Positions 1-11,699 are shown, numbered from the stretch's first letter. The stretch is DNA of 64,000 nucleotides from Colias croceus (GCF_905220415.1 NC_059564.1:1748501-1812500); one strand, 5' to 3'. Notes: a model not told the origin generated them from the sequence alone. Translations and numbers: made by a program.

Positions 1-128
1 TACATATTATATTTATTACATTTTCGAAGGTCTCAATGAAACGGTCTGGAATTGGCTTTTTATATATTTTTATATGGTTACGATGTTAGAAATCAGTTTT
101 AACTATTTTTTACTAATTATTATTATAG

Positions 129-658
129 CTTACAGGAAGCAATCCCATAGAAAGCGATGAATGCGTACAAATAGTAAGTAATATAAACAAATGCTCTACG
201 TTAACTCTTTGTTTAGAAAACTACTTTAAATCTTCTGTTTTTATTATATCAATTATATTCATACACAGGTATTACCAACATTGCCAGTAGAATCTGAAGA
301 ATATTCAAATGAAACAGCAAGTATTGAAGATAATAAAGACGTTGAAGAAGAAAAAATAATCATAGATAATGAAGAGAAAGAAGTAGTAGAGGAAGAAAAT
401 CCGTATGGAGAAGAAAGTAAAGACAATGTAAAATGTGTTATAAAGAACGAAAATACAGATTATGAACAAACTATAGATAAAAAAGAATGTATTGATGAAA
501 ATACAGATAATGATGAAAGTATAGACAATGTTAAAGATACTTTAAATGTCGAAGAAAAAAAATGTGATGAGGGAACCACAGAGTCTTTACATTTTAGCGG
601 GCAGGTACATGCTTCTGGGAAAATTGTTATTTGCCGAAATTTCGGACGTACGTATTAA
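129..658 (+). CDS. Acidic chorion-like protein, 5' end missing
   Basis: Two exons are supported. Exon 129-173 follows a tattatag acceptor and ends at a gtaagta donor, encoding LTGSNPIESDECVQI. Exon 269-658 follows an acacag acceptor. The junction is phase 0. An earlier exon with the start codon and signal peptide must lie in 1-128 or off the window. The second exon encodes a very Glu/Asp/Lys/Asn-rich stretch and ends LHFSGQVHASGKIVIC, which matches the last strand of the class B chorion core (VRFAGDLPAGGVVTIAG in neighbours). The rest of the core and the Gly/Cys arms are absent. I infer a strongly diverged class B-derived secreted protein. A decaying gene is the alternative, although the reading frame is fully open over about 390 bases. 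Confidence 0.6.
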
Positions 659-987
659 GTATTTATATACATCTGTACTTTTATATATTATCTTAGTGAG
701 TCTTGTTAAATAATTTATTGAGAGATGCTAGACTAAAAATTAACTTGGTTTGGCAGGACACAGAGCGAGTGTGTGTATAGAACATCACTTTTTTCACTCT
801 ATACTCATATATATTATTTAGTTAGTTGTCATATTTAGTTTTTTTTGCTTCCTTATGTTAGAATTGTAGTAAAATATCATATTTATAATATGAGTTAGAA
901 GTAGATAGAAATTAGAACGTAGCATATGCAAAAAGTAGTTTGAAAATGTGTTTCTTCGTCTTTCTTTCACATTTTTCTTATTTTCAG

Positions 988-1238
988 ATATTCCAATGCG
1001 ACGATTTCCAATATTTCACCGTCGATATATACCAGTACCATTTTACATAACGAAAACATCAAAAATTAATAATGTTGATAATAATATGGTTATTTCAGAT
1101 GACATTAACACAGAAAATACAATAAAATCTATAATTGATAGCAATGAAGATGGAGATATAGATAATTCACATAAAGATATTAAATTTAAAGGATTTGTGC
1201 CGGCGTCTGGAAAAGTTATTATTTCTGCTAAGTTTTAG
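988..1238 (+). CDS. Second atypical chorion-like terminal exon
   Basis: The open frame after the ttattttcag acceptor at 987/988 starts with AT as the remainder of a split codon and reads IPMRRFPIFHRRYIPVPFY, then an Asn/Asp-rich segment, ending IKFKGFVPASGKVIISAKF. That ending parallels the gene at 129-658 (LHFSGQVHASGKIVI) and the class B ending, so the two are probably tandem relatives. The chorion core before the last strand is missing. No convincing first exon is visible in 660-947, and the phase-1 start differs from the phase-0 junction of ordinary chorion genes. It may be a real gene with an unrecognised 5' exon, an alternative last exon of the upstream gene, or a pseudogene. Confidence 0.42.
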
Positions 1239-1690
1239 TAAGATACGATTTTTTATTACAATAGTTACCTACATTGTAGTTCATATTAATTATTTATCTA
1301 TGTTAAAAAGTCTATTATAGTCATTGAGATAATATTAATATGGAGCAGACACCACGAACAAAATCTGTGCGCCAAGCGAGGCGGCGCGGGGCGCGCGAAT
1401 GACGGCTAGACAGTCATAGATTATGCGATGTCTTTGTACTTACTTAATATTTACTTTAGGTATAAACTGACTTTACTACGCGGGGCTAACAATATCTGGC
1501 ATATAATATAGAATAGTGACGTCATATGGAATAATTTAATTTTTTTCGTGTTTTAGGTTCAGTCAGGGCTATGGGAAGTTTTATTCCTTACAAATTGAGC
1601 CTTTTTTAGAAAAAAAATAATTTTTCCCTTTCTTCACGGCCCAGACATGGAAACCTTGAATAGAAAAAATATTAATTACTTATCTCTGAA

Positions 1691-2768
1691 CTAGCGGTCC
1701 GCCCCGGCTTCGCCCGTGGCACATATTTCGCAATAAAAAGTAGCCTATGTTCTTTCTCAGGGTCTTAAGATTGTCTGTGCCAAAGGAGAATGCCCATGAA
1801 AGTATGGACCACAGTACAGTGTTGCGTCAATGCCAGAGTGGTTTTTGAGGGTTCTTCGATATTCAAAAGATTTTTACCAATTGATTTTTTTGTGATAAAA
1901 ACAGGGGTTTTCAAGATATTGAGAAAAATGTGAAATAACCTCAAAACTTAAATAACCCCGATTTAGTTAGGTTTATGTGTGATTTAGGTAACATTTTATC
2001 GTCCAAAGGTTATTTTTCGATTAACATATTTAATCTATGCGTAGAGCTTATGCTTTCAGACAAAGTCTATCTGTTCATCGGCTAGTGTAGGTAGGCACCA
2101 GAAATCTTCCGGGACGGATTTCAAGAAAACCTAAATATATACTTAAAAAATGCCAATTGAGTTTTTATTCGGATTACATGTTGTTGTTGCTGTTGTTGTT
2201 TGAATCATTTTTTCACTACATATTCGAAGAAAGAAACAAATAAGAAATAACTGGTATGTACCTACCAAGCTATGTCATAATAATATTTTTTTTATATATA
2301 CATATTTATATTATTTTACTTCACTATCTTTGTTAAAACAACCTACAGTGTATAAACAATACCTTAAAGAGTGATTTTATGTTAATTGATTTTTTTTGTA
2401 ATTCAATGAAAACAATAATCGATATTAATACATTTAGCTATTTACCATAGTAAATGTAATAAGTTACCGCTTGGTTACCGTGGTAACCGGTAATGGACAC
2501 TAAATCTATAATAACGGATCTAAACAATTACGTCATGTCTTATTAGATTTTACAAAACATTCCCTGTTCAAAATATATTTTCCGATGGTAAGAAGGCCTC
2601 TAAATTGCCGAGATTTTTTTTAATAGTATTGTTGTCTTGATGCATGAGAAAAACCAGTACCAAAAATGGGCATTCTCTTTTCATCAAAATCGGTCCAGTA
2701 GTTTATGAGCCTATTAATTACAATCAAACAAACAAACAAAGTTTTCCTCTTTATAATATTAGTGCAGA
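1691..2768 (-). mobile_element. Helitron-like CTAG repeat, interrupted
   Basis: The 3' end on the minus strand is CTAG followed by the CCGCCCCGGCTTCGCCCG hairpin at 1691. The other end (ttataatattagtgcaga) is at 2768. The copy at 43985-44150 is uninterrupted through the same point (gtgccaaatttcatc), so the sequence 1785-2678 is a later insertion. Confidence 0.65.
1785..2678. mobile_element. TIR element nested in the Helitron-like repeat
   Basis: GAGAATGCCCAT at 1786-1797 is inverted at 2666-2677. The insertion splits gtgccaaa from tttcatc of the host repeat. No coding region was recognised inside. Confidence 0.55.
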
Positions 2769-3341
2769 TAAATAAATAATAATTCAATTACACGTTCAAG
2801 TCAGTAGCACAATATCAATTAAAAACTTGATTAAAATCAATTAACAAAAAAAAAATTGGTGATTGAGTAATTGATTTTCATATTTCATGATTTCACCTTT
2901 TTTCAATTAACAACCAGTCTATGCTTTTCTAAATATGTAAAATTATTATTTTATACTATAAAAATATACGCCAGCAAATATTACTAACAACACTTATTTC
3001 ATGCCCAATGTCATATCTTAAATTTTTAATCTATGACAATATGTCGCCCGCCAAAAATTTTGCTCTAACTAAGTTTTAAAAATTATTATCTAGTTACTTA
3101 CTGATGAAAAGTTATTCCTTTGCACTTTTCCGTATTCTTTGTATTATTTGTGCAATATCGTAACACACACGTAGGCATATTTTATGCGTTTCACTTTAAA
3201 ACAAATAAAAAATGAGCGTGACGTTCGCGCCAATGAGCGAGCAAGCGACTGAGTGCAGTTACGCCACATGACGTATGTTGAGTGGAACATAAGTGATGTA
3301 GGCGGTATCGTCTCCATATTAATATTATCTCAATGATTATA

Positions 3342-3946
3342 GTAAGTCTGTATGTAAAAATCTGCTGTAAATCATGATGAAAATAACGAATAAAAATAAT
3401 AAAAAATTGGAGAATAGTTTTATTTTTTGTTTACTTTTTTTACGAAATTTGATACAAGTATTTGCCAAACATATAGATAGGAATAGTGAATTACCTACAA
3501 GCTACATAAACTTATATTAAATATGCTCTCTGTAAACACACATTATATAATTTACAAGAAATATAAACCAAAAAGATTCATTGCAGTTTATGTAAGTATT
3601 TTCTATAGAACAACGTGATTTTTCATAGTGCAACGCATAGCAAAACATGTATCTAATAATAGACAATTGCTTCTTTGTTTCGCAACAGTCTATTTTACAA
3701 TTAACTGCACGTTTTACGAACCTATATAATCTATTTTCTATTAAAATCAGTAACTATGATTACAAAGAAGAGACTTAAGATTCACGGCAGATGTTACCTA
3801 ATTTAATCACATATTACCGATATTTTAATTACAAAATATTATGTCACGTTTATAAACATCTTGATAAGAAATCTGATTATCTTTATACGGTATAAAAACA
3901 ATTTAATTTAAAGAAACTATGCATTCTCGACACATTCTTAAACATA
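3342..3946. promoter_or_regulatory. Upstream region of the class A gene at 3947
   Basis: A TATA box (TATAAAA) lies at 3891-3897, about 50 bp before the ATG. A TTGATAAGAA GATA-type site is at about 3861-3870. Chorion promoters of silkmoths use GATA and C/EBP factors, so a follicular role for these sites is inferred. Confidence 0.5.
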
Positions 3947-5321
3947 ATGATTAATTTACTTTATTGTTTTGGTATCGCATTCATACAGGTGAGTTTCAAT
4001 ACTAAAATATATCTTGATACGTGTTATTTATATTCAAATAAGCATTGGTTTTGAAAATATTTGATAAAATAATTAAATTACGTTTCATAATTACGAAATG
4101 GCTCTAAATCTAAGGCTCTAAATATTATTCAATACTGTCAAATTAAAAGATACACAATATTTTTCTCTATACACATTTATGTTTCAGATATCAACAGCAC
4201 AAGTAATAACATACAATCCTAGGAATGGGATACAATCAACTCCAGTTCAAGGGAATCAAATACAAAATGGCCATAACCATTTAAACCCTTTAGTAACTAA
4301 TGTGAATGGACTTCATTTAACACGAATGAATGGCAATCAACCAAATAATATCCAAGTGTCGAATATTAACGTTCCTAATGGCAATTATAATCCTCTTCTC
4401 AATGCTAACATTGTGAACAAATTCAATTACGCTTCTATGGCAAATGCAGAAGCTAATGCTAAATATGTTACTCAAATGGCTAACACAGATTTGACTAATG
4501 CTAAATATGTTAATCAAATGGCTAACGCAGAAGCCAATGCTAAATACGTTAACAATCAAATGGCTAACGCAGAAGTGAATGCTAAATATGTTAATCAAAT
4601 GGCTAACGCAGAAGCGAATGCTAGATACGTTAACAATCAAATGGCTAACACAGAATTAGCGAACGCCAAATTTAGCAATGCACAGATAGCTAATGAACTT
4701 ACAAATAATTATGCTAATTCTCACGTAGCAAATTCAGAAGTGGCTAACGCAAGACTAACGAATGCTCAAATTGCTAATGCTGAGTTAATGCAACAAAATT
4801 ACCGTAATGCTCAATTGGAAAATGCTGAATTGCAGAAAAGGAACTACAATGTAGAAATAGCCAAGCTAAATGCTCAACATGCTGAGGAATTGGCTAACGC
4901 TAGACTAAACGCTCAAAATGCTGAGCTATCAAACGCCCGGTTAATACAATCAAATGCCAATTGGTTAAATAAAAACATAGTTACTGTAAATGATAATGCA
5001 AGAGTTGAGAATGCTGCAACAAACTTTGCAAATAACCCCATAAGTTTCTGGGCATTAAACAATTTGGCTAGTATTAACGGGAATACAGCAACATTTAACA
5101 TGGGTAATGGTAACGGTGGGCAGATATTTACTATAACGAGTGGGTCGCCAAATAGTCCAGCTTTTGGTATACAGTTGCTGGCAGAAGCGCTTGAGATTGG
5201 AGGTACAGTCGCGGTCAATGGCCAAATGCCAATTTTTGGTACAGTTGCAGTTAATGGAAATCTGCCTACAGATGGTTCAGCCTCTGTTAATTATAATTCT
5301 GGTCGATCAGTTAAAGCTTAA
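3947..5321 (+). CDS. Chorion class A protein with Asn/Ala-rich repeat arm
   Basis: Exon 1 is 3947-3988 (MINLLYCFGIAFIQ, signal peptide) with a gtgagt donor. Exon 2 is 4188-5321 after gtttcag. The 391-residue product is about twice the usual chorion length. The extra length is an N-terminal arm of imperfect 13-14 residue repeats (NAEANAKYVNQMA and variants, roughly 4430-4660), followed by degenerate NAQ/NAEL/NAR repeats to about 4970. The C-terminal half keeps a weakened class A core: FTITSGSPNSPAFGIQLL, then GTVAVNGQMPIFGTVAV and GNLPTDGSASVNYN. The Cys of the usual YSCGNGNV is missing. The Asn/Ala periodicity and low GC suggest an early-type chorion component. It faces the class B gene at 7901-8905 tail to tail. 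A polyadenylation signal AATAAA is at about 5361. Confidence 0.88.
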
Positions 5322-5431
5322 GTAATGTAATGTGTGATATTTATTGTAGACGTAAGTAGGAATAAAGAGATAAATTATTAAAGAGATTTTTCATTGCCCC
5401 GTCTTGATACCATCTATTTGTTAAATCATGT

Positions 5432-5541
5432 TACGGAGTATACATTTACATCAAACGAGCGAATGCTCATTCTAACCCTCCTATGTCAAATTATTTTAGT
5501 GTAAACAGGCGTAAGAGCATTCTTTCGTTGTTCTCAGTCAG
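5432..5541. mobile_element. MITE fragment, GTGCATTTACATCAAACGA family
   Basis: acatttacatcaaacgagcgaatgctcattc and the following gtgtaaacaggcgtaagagcattctttcgttgttc match one half of the family seen full-length at 10087-10312. Confidence 0.6.
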
Positions 5542-6658
5542 CGCTAACGACAAAAATTAGTTTTAAGTTACTATAACAAATAAATAACAATTATGAAAAG
5601 AAAAGGCTCAACTTAAAATATGGCGATAGTTAAAAATTTTTACAATCATTAATATTTGTAATCATAAATAAATCTGTCTCGGCAATTTGATATTAAGAAA
5701 GAAAGAATTTCTATTCATAAAATAGCCTACTACAATTATTATTATTTACCAACATAACTTATATTAAATGCATAGCGAGCAAAGCAAAAACTATTTTTAT
5801 TAAGAGGGGTTGGTCAGCGAAAATTCAACTATTCGCGCCTTACGTGAGGGGTGAGGGGGTCCGCGTTTAGTATGGAATCAACGTGCTCGAAACCAAAAAT
5901 CGTAAGCTCCATTCACATTTTTACCAAAAATTTAATGAAAATTATTATCAATACGGTTGAAAGGAGCTTTTATATGATATTTTAGAGTAAACTTCAGGAT
6001 ATTTTTTTATCGAGCAAGATTTTTCCAATCGTGTTTTGGACAGTCATCCCATCACACACACGTTCTGTATTACATATTAGAAATTTCAGTGCGAAAAAAC
6101 TTCAATATTTTCAATTATAGCGATAACAGTCAATTTTGCCGTTTTCACCTTCTAAGGGCCCTTAACTTTTTTGTGTAAGATATTACCTACATTCAAAGAA
6201 TCTAAGTAAATAGTTCTTTGTATTAGGGATTCAATAATAGGTACTCATTATAAAATTAAAAACAATGCTTTAATTATAGAGATACTTCTTCATAGTTGCA
6301 ATAAATATTGAATATTGTTATTGTACTTAATAAAAACATATACTCTGTGACTATGATACACACGCGATACGCAATTAATTTTTCATATACGAAAATCCTA
6401 GCTATGTTTTGTACAGCTATGTATTTTTTAATGTATAATGCCTTATGAATGCAGTTAGCAAAATAATTAGTAATATCAATGGAAAGTAACTATCATTGCT
6501 TAAAACTACTTTTAGTTTGGTAGATTTTTATTTTTGATTTAATATTAATCCCTATTATAATATCCTTGTATTTTTTATGTTTAATTAATTTAAGATAATT
6601 ATTTCTATATATCTTATTTGTTTTTATGGTGAATAAATGATTATGATTACTAATACAA

Positions 6659-6860
6659 CTAGCTTTCCGTCAGCGGCTTTGCCCGTGCGGCGTAGTCAAA
6701 GAAAAACCCGCATATTTCTCGTTCCTGTGTGGGTTTCGAGATAAAAATTATCTTATATCCTCACGTCTCAAGCTATCTCTGTACTAAATTTAAGTTTTAA
6801 TTTTAATTAAATCCATATAGTATTTTTTAGATCAGCCCGGACATACGTACAGACAAAAAT
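6659..6860 (-). mobile_element. Helitron-like repeat, diverged
   Basis: CTAGCTTTCCG plus a decayed hairpin (agcggctttgcccgtgcgg) and the aaaaacccgcat motif identify the 3' end on the minus strand. The left part is too diverged to place an exact boundary. Confidence 0.55.
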
Positions 6861-7019
6861 TCTTAAAACTATTATTTTTTATATTATGTACATGGTAACA
6901 TGTGGAACGAAAATAACAATTTACCTGTTCGGTTTTCATAAGTTTCATATACAAAGAAAAAATACTTCTGCTGAATGGAAGAAGAGGATGGGAAATATAG
7001 AACGAACGTATGAGTAATA

Positions 7020-7768
7020 AGATCGGCTAGATTGGTTTATTTCAGCTACTTTCATAGCATTATGTCCTATGGAATTCTACTGTGGGGCAAGGCTGCAGAT
7101 ATAGAAACTATATTTATCTTACAGAAAAGAGCCATTCGCTCTATATATAATTTACGTGCTCGGGACTCACTAAGAGATCATTTTAAGAATACTGGTATCC
7201 TTACTGTACCATCACAGTATATATTTAATAATATTTTGCATGTTCACAAAAACGCCGACTTACACACAAGAGTAGGAGATAGACACGATTATGGCACAAG
7301 GAACAGGAATAGAATTGAAATGCCATTTTTCCGATTAGCTAAAGTTAAAAATTCATTTATGGGTCAAGGTATACGCTTATACAATAGAATTCCTCTCAAT
7401 ATTAAAGAGTTTAGTAGTTCTAAATTTAAAACTTATATAAAAAATGTACTAGTTCAGAGAGCGTACTACAGTATTCAGGAATATATGGACGATAAAGACC
7501 CATGGAGGGTTGTCGCGTAAAAACCACAGAACAGTTCTTTGGCATATTATGATATATTATGTATAAGTTAGATATAAGTTACATATTATGTAATATTGAT
7601 ATGATTTTAAAAGAGCAACTATGGAGTTTCTTGCCGATTCTTCTCCATAGATACTGCTTTCCGAATCGGTGGTAAATGTTAAAAATACTTATGTAATGAC
7701 GATTCGAAAGTGCTACTAAATAGTAGTCTAATTGAATAAATAAATGTTTGAGTTTGAGTTTGAGTTTT
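7020..7768 (+). mobile_element. 5'-truncated LINE (jockey/CR1-like reverse transcriptase C-terminus)
   Basis: An open frame at about 7032-7520 encodes YFHSIMSYGILLWG, then IFILQKRAIRSIYNL and RDSLRDHFKNTGILTVPSQYI. This is the typical C-terminal end of insect jockey/CR1-clade non-LTR reverse transcriptases. The catalytic FADD region lies upstream in full elements and is absent, so this is a 5' truncation. A 3' UTR with gagtttcttgccgattcttc and a TTTGAG repeat tail (about 7745-7768) follows. A second 3' UTR copy is at 50455-50575. The fragment sits in the intergenic space and has no chorion role. Confidence 0.85.
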
Positions 7769-7900
7769 GATCCATAATTTGCACCATTTTATATTTTTTT
7801 CAATTACATTTCTATACCAAGCGAACAATCATAACACCACACATAAATATAAAAAATAATTTAATATCATATTTAAATTAAATTATCCGTTTTAAAACAA

Positions 7901-8905
7901 TCAATAAACAGGGTTGTTGCAATTGCTTGCCAAAGTCACCGTGCCTCCTGCTGGCACGTTGCCTTCAAACGTAACAAAGCCAATCACTGGCACATTGCCA
8001 GCAACAGCTGTAGAACCTCCTACTGGCATTTCCCCAGCCACAGCAACATCACCATAACCTATAGGTGACACTCCTGATATTGGAAGACCGGCGAATGACA
8101 GGCTGTTCGCGTTAGCGTTTATCGCGTTGGTATTGGCAGCGATAGCGTTGCCAGTGATGCCATTGCCAAGCGCTGCGATGCCACTGGCAGCTATGTTGTT
8201 GCCTAATGCCATGTTGTTGGCAAGTAATGCATTGTTGGATAGATTGTTTACGCCTAGGTTGGTGATACTAGCGCCGATTGGTTGGGTGATGCCATTCTGA
8301 AAATATAATTGAATTATATGGATGTATGAACAGCATTTAAAGGAGGAACAGGATTGTTAGGAAGGAAGTGAAGATATACAATGGTAATTAGAGCTACCAG
8401 TTACTAAGAGAAATTTATTGTTATTTTTCAGTCAATCCGCTAAATTATCAATGTTATGGAAGATGATATTTATTGCAGTTGTACAATTTTATCAAAATAT
8501 ATTATTCATTTATTTGGACGCAAATCTAACAAACAAAACGGAATTTTGCTCTATGTATGTCGATAAAAATGAAACTGGATCGAAAAGAAACATTCTAAAA
8601 ACGTTTTTTTCTTATAAAGATATTCTATATGTATATTTTAGATTGAAAATTAGCAAATTAAAATATGAATACAATGCTGTTATTGAATATTTTAAAATAA
8701 CAAAATAAGATTTCGTAATGAAATGGACCTGTTTTCCATATCTCTATGTTTTTTGTAGAGCAATTTATGTTTAACAAGTTATCATATTAAGTTAAGAGAA
8801 TATCTATATTCTGTATTTATATCTAAAAGCATTGGGATAAGTAATAAAATAATATACTACCTGAATTAAACAAACGAAGATACAGACAAACAGAGCTCGG
8901 TACAT
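7901..8905 (-). CDS. Chorion class B protein, Asn/Ala-rich arm
   Basis: Exon 1 is 8905-8861 (MYRALFVCIFVCLIQ) with a gtagta donor. Exon 2 is 8296-7901 after an attttcag acceptor and begins NGITQPIGASITN. The 146-residue product has an arm rich in Asn, Ala and Ile (GNAIAANTNAINANANS) and then a class B core: GYGDVAVAGEMPVGGSTAVAGNVPVIGFVTFEGNVPAGGTVTLASNCN. It ends PVY and lacks the GCGCG tail typical of B proteins, keeping a single Cys there. Low GC and Asn-rich arms resemble the class A genes at 3947 and 20515, so an early expression period is plausible. No divergent partner is next to its promoter; the next gene upstream (A, 9675-10555) lies on the same strand. Confidence 0.9.
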
Positions 8906-9429
8906 CTTGTGTTATCAAAAAATACTACAATTAAATCTAGTTTTCAAACAATTTAAATCACTTTTATCATAAAATCTTGTCTTACATAATATAATATGAT
9001 AAGCTAATAAAAGATAATCATATTCTGTATAAGTATTATGAAATGCTTACGGGAATATGTTTTAAGAATCGATGTAGATATTAATGGAATTAATTGACTT
9101 TTAGGTCACATTTCGCATTATTTGTCTATTGTCTATTATTTGTCCTAAGTGTATACCTAGATAAAGTTATGTATAAAATGCATACCAGCTTCGTCATGTC
9201 CTCATAAATGAACAGGATTAAGCTAATTTTATAAATAAATAATTTATGTTCTCTTTGTTGTCAGGAGAGAGATCATATGCAAGAAAACTAAAGAAATTAA
9301 GATAAAAAAAAGTAAACCTAACGTCGATAAAACCTTCGCGCATTGTCAAAAGCATTTAGATCTAATCCTAGTCTCTATGATGGTACTTGGGATGGTAGAG
9401 TAAATATATGAATTAACATACGCTAAGTT

Positions 9430-9540
9430 CTTGTTTGATTTTTCACGAGTTTAACCCATTGAAGACCGAGCGGCCCAATGAGACCACGACACAATAGATT
9501 TTCTATTGTGTCTGTGATTCCGGGGGCTGCGGGATTAAAT
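9430..9540. repeat. Possible short TTAA-flanked palindromic repeat
   Basis: A tttaaccca ... gggattaaa arrangement surrounds a perfect small hairpin, acacaatag-atttt-ctattgtgt. It could be a small piggyBac-type MITE, but termini match only over the first few bases. Confidence 0.3.
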
Positions 9541-9674
9541 TACTTACATTTAGAAATTCAAGACTGTGTAACGGATTTTAAGAAATGAATACCATTTTAT
9601 TTTGACAGATATTTTATTTACAACACACTTTGAACACGCATATCTACACATATTATATGTACATAATACTGATA

Positions 9675-10555
9675 CTAACACATGCGTATCGCATCTTCTC
9701 TCGTCATTACAACGTTTCCATTGCCTGCTGAGTATTGAACGTTTCCACGACCACAAGTAGGCAGCGCGCCATCTACTTCAACAGTTCCTACAAACGGCAA
9801 TATACCAGCTACAGACAATCTTCCTTGTATGTTATTCTCAGAATATACAGAAATGCCTGTAGGCGCAATCGGCGAATATGAAATTACTTCGAAAACTCCG
9901 CCGTTAAATGGTTTAATTTCATCTAAGTTGTAAATATATCGTGGTTCGGTTATAACTTCGGTACGAGTAGTAAGTGGGGATGACATTTCAGAAAGACATG
10001 CCGGAGTGCAACATCGGCTAGAAATCATCTATAAGAAAAATTAATTGATATACTGAGTTAATTTGATGTAGGTATGTAGTTACTTTAACGGTGCATTTGC
10101 ATCAAACGAACATAGAGATAGAGTAAGAGCATTTTTTCGTGATCGTTTAGTGTAAACCAAAACTCGTATTCAGTGTTGTTCAGTATTAGAACATTGCATA
10201 GAATCTTTTCGATCGTACAAACGAAAGAATGCTCTTCGACTGTTTACACTAAAAGAATTTCACATAGTGGGGCTAGAATGAGCATCCGCTCGTTTGATGT
10301 AAATGCACCGTTGAAAGGGTTAATAATATATACTTTTACAAAGTTTTAGGACGCTTGTAAATATATTAAGGAAACTATTTGTAATTAAAAAATGTAGAAA
10401 ATTGAAACATGAACGTGTAGACTGTAGAGTAGTTCCTATATTTCTTTAAATAAACAATAATATCAGATAATTATGATGATTTGCAAATTAGAAGGATTAA
10501 AAACTACCTGAATTGAAATCAAAATCGTAAAACCAAATACGATTTTGGCAGCCAT
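9675..10555 (-). CDS. Chorion class A protein
   Basis: Exon 1 is 10555-10508 (MAAKIVFGFTILISIQ) with a gtagtt donor. Exon 2 is 10028-9675 after tttcttatag and begins MISSRCCTPACLSEM. The 133-residue protein has a short Cys-containing N arm, the class A core (YSPIAPTGISVYSENNIQG, LPFVGTVEVDGALPTCG, NVQYSAGNGNVVM) and a very short C arm, REDAIRMC. The usual Cys in YSCGNGNV is Ala here, while a Cys appears in LPTCG, so disulfide pairing may be shifted. It forms a divergent pair with the class B gene at 11700. A TATA-like CTATAAAT is on the minus strand at 10606-10613. Confidence 0.9.
10087..10312. mobile_element. Full-length MITE, GTGCATTTACATCAAACGA family
   Basis: The ends aacggtgcatttgcatcaaa and the inverted tttgatgtaaatgcaccgtt bound a 226-bp element inside the intron of the class A gene. 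Further copies lie at 5432, 12930, 15808, 26201, 29862 and 60904. Confidence 0.8.
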
Positions 10556-11699
10556 TTTGTTTATTTCTCGTGAACAAAATGATGACCTAAATTAATCATT
10601 AATAGAATTTATAGGTACATAAAAACTGAGGATAATATATTTTTGAATACTAAGTAATCAATAATTAGTTTATACGTGCCTTTTAGAAATTGTATGACGT
10701 CATTAATTCTATCAGTATGTCCTTCGATATAAAATGTTAATCTATACTAATATTGTAAAGCTGAAGAGTTTGTTTGTTTGAACGCGCTAATCTCAGGAAC
10801 TACTGATCCGTTTTGAAAAATTCTTTCGGTCTTAGATAGCCCAATTATAGAGGAAGGCTATATCATCACGCTAATACAAACAGGACCGGAGCCACGCTGG
10901 TGAAACCGCAGAGCGCAGATAGTTTTATTATACATAGTATGCTATCATTAATATACAAAATTTTATTTTATCTCTATCAAAAAATAATTTGATTGGTTTT
11001 GAAAATTTACTTCATGTGGCGATAATGATGAATGTTCGACTTAAAAAATATTAATTTTAAATATATTAACATCTTGTGATAATGTTGTATTACCTACTGT
11101 CTAAAAGAACCGATCTCGGTTTTTCAATCAGAAATCATTAAAATTATATTACGATTTATCTAACTGATAATTATAAAAGTAGTAACACAAATGATGAACT
11201 TTTGGCGCCGTATTTTCTAGCAGGCTGCTTTGCTTTTTTTTAATTCTTTTGTGACAAGGCAATTACATTTTACAAGGCAAGTCGAGGGGACTACTGAAAA
11301 CCGGCGCCTCTCCTATAATACGGAGACCTAGTCCACCTAATCACGAATACGAAATTAAGATATTAGTATGTATTTATTGTATTTTAAGATTTAATTTTTT
11401 TTCCATGTAAAGTGTTTAGTTATAAGTCAAAAATTTGTAAAGGTATTTGTGATTAAACGTATTTTCTTCTTCTTCTTATTTTTCCAACTTTTTTTCTTGG
11501 ATTTGATAGTGAATGATTAAAATTAAGAAACAGTTTTATGAGATATAAAACCGATCCATTATCAATATTGCAAGGAAATAAAATAATCACGTATCAAGAG
11601 AAATTTCAAAACAAGATTTTGTCATTATAAAATGTCTTCTCATATAAAATAAGATAAACATTTAGTTGATTTTATTGTAGTAAAAACAACATAGTAATC
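10556..11699. promoter_or_regulatory. Divergent promoter region, A(-)/B(+) pair
   Basis: The region lies between two divergent chorion ATGs. TATA-like boxes are at 10606-10613 (-) and 11643-11649 (+), with aagataaac just after the latter. The interval is about 1.1 kb, swollen by the Helitron-like repeat at 10741-10923 and a GC-richer unidentified stretch around 11200-11340. Confidence 0.6.
10741..10923 (+). mobile_element. Helitron-like repeat, variant subfamily
   Basis: It starts tctatactaatattgtaaagct and passes through aacgcgctaatctcaggaactactg to a decayed gaaaccgcagagcgcagatagtt 3' hairpin. The same variant occurs at 43326-43500 and 59940-60106 on the minus strand. Confidence 0.55.

Larger units (their letters stand above)
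1316..3341. mobile_element. 2.0-kb terminal-inverted-repeat element
   Basis: Inverted termini at 1316-1345 and 3312-3341 match over 30 bp with one mismatch (TCATTGAGATAATATTAATA is shared). AAGTCT lies just outside both ends and may be the target duplication. No transposase is recognisable. The element holds a Helitron-like fragment, which is itself split by a smaller TIR element, and its ends are relatively GC-rich inside (gcgcggggcgcgcg at about 1385). Confidence 0.7.
5367..7020. other. Gene-free interval
   Basis: The interval holds a partial MITE at 5432-5541 and a Helitron-like fragment from 6659. The rest is AT-rich sequence in which I see no gene. Confidence 0.6.

Noticed and set aside
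946..990. ATG followed by a hydrophobic stretch ending FQ just before the 988 acceptor, resembling a signal exon
   Set aside because: Its frame runs into a stop after the acceptor and is out of register with the chorion-like ending.
8418..8708. 96-residue frame in the intron of the class B gene
   Set aside because: Low-complexity AT-rich translation without recognisable domain; opposite strand to a well-supported gene.
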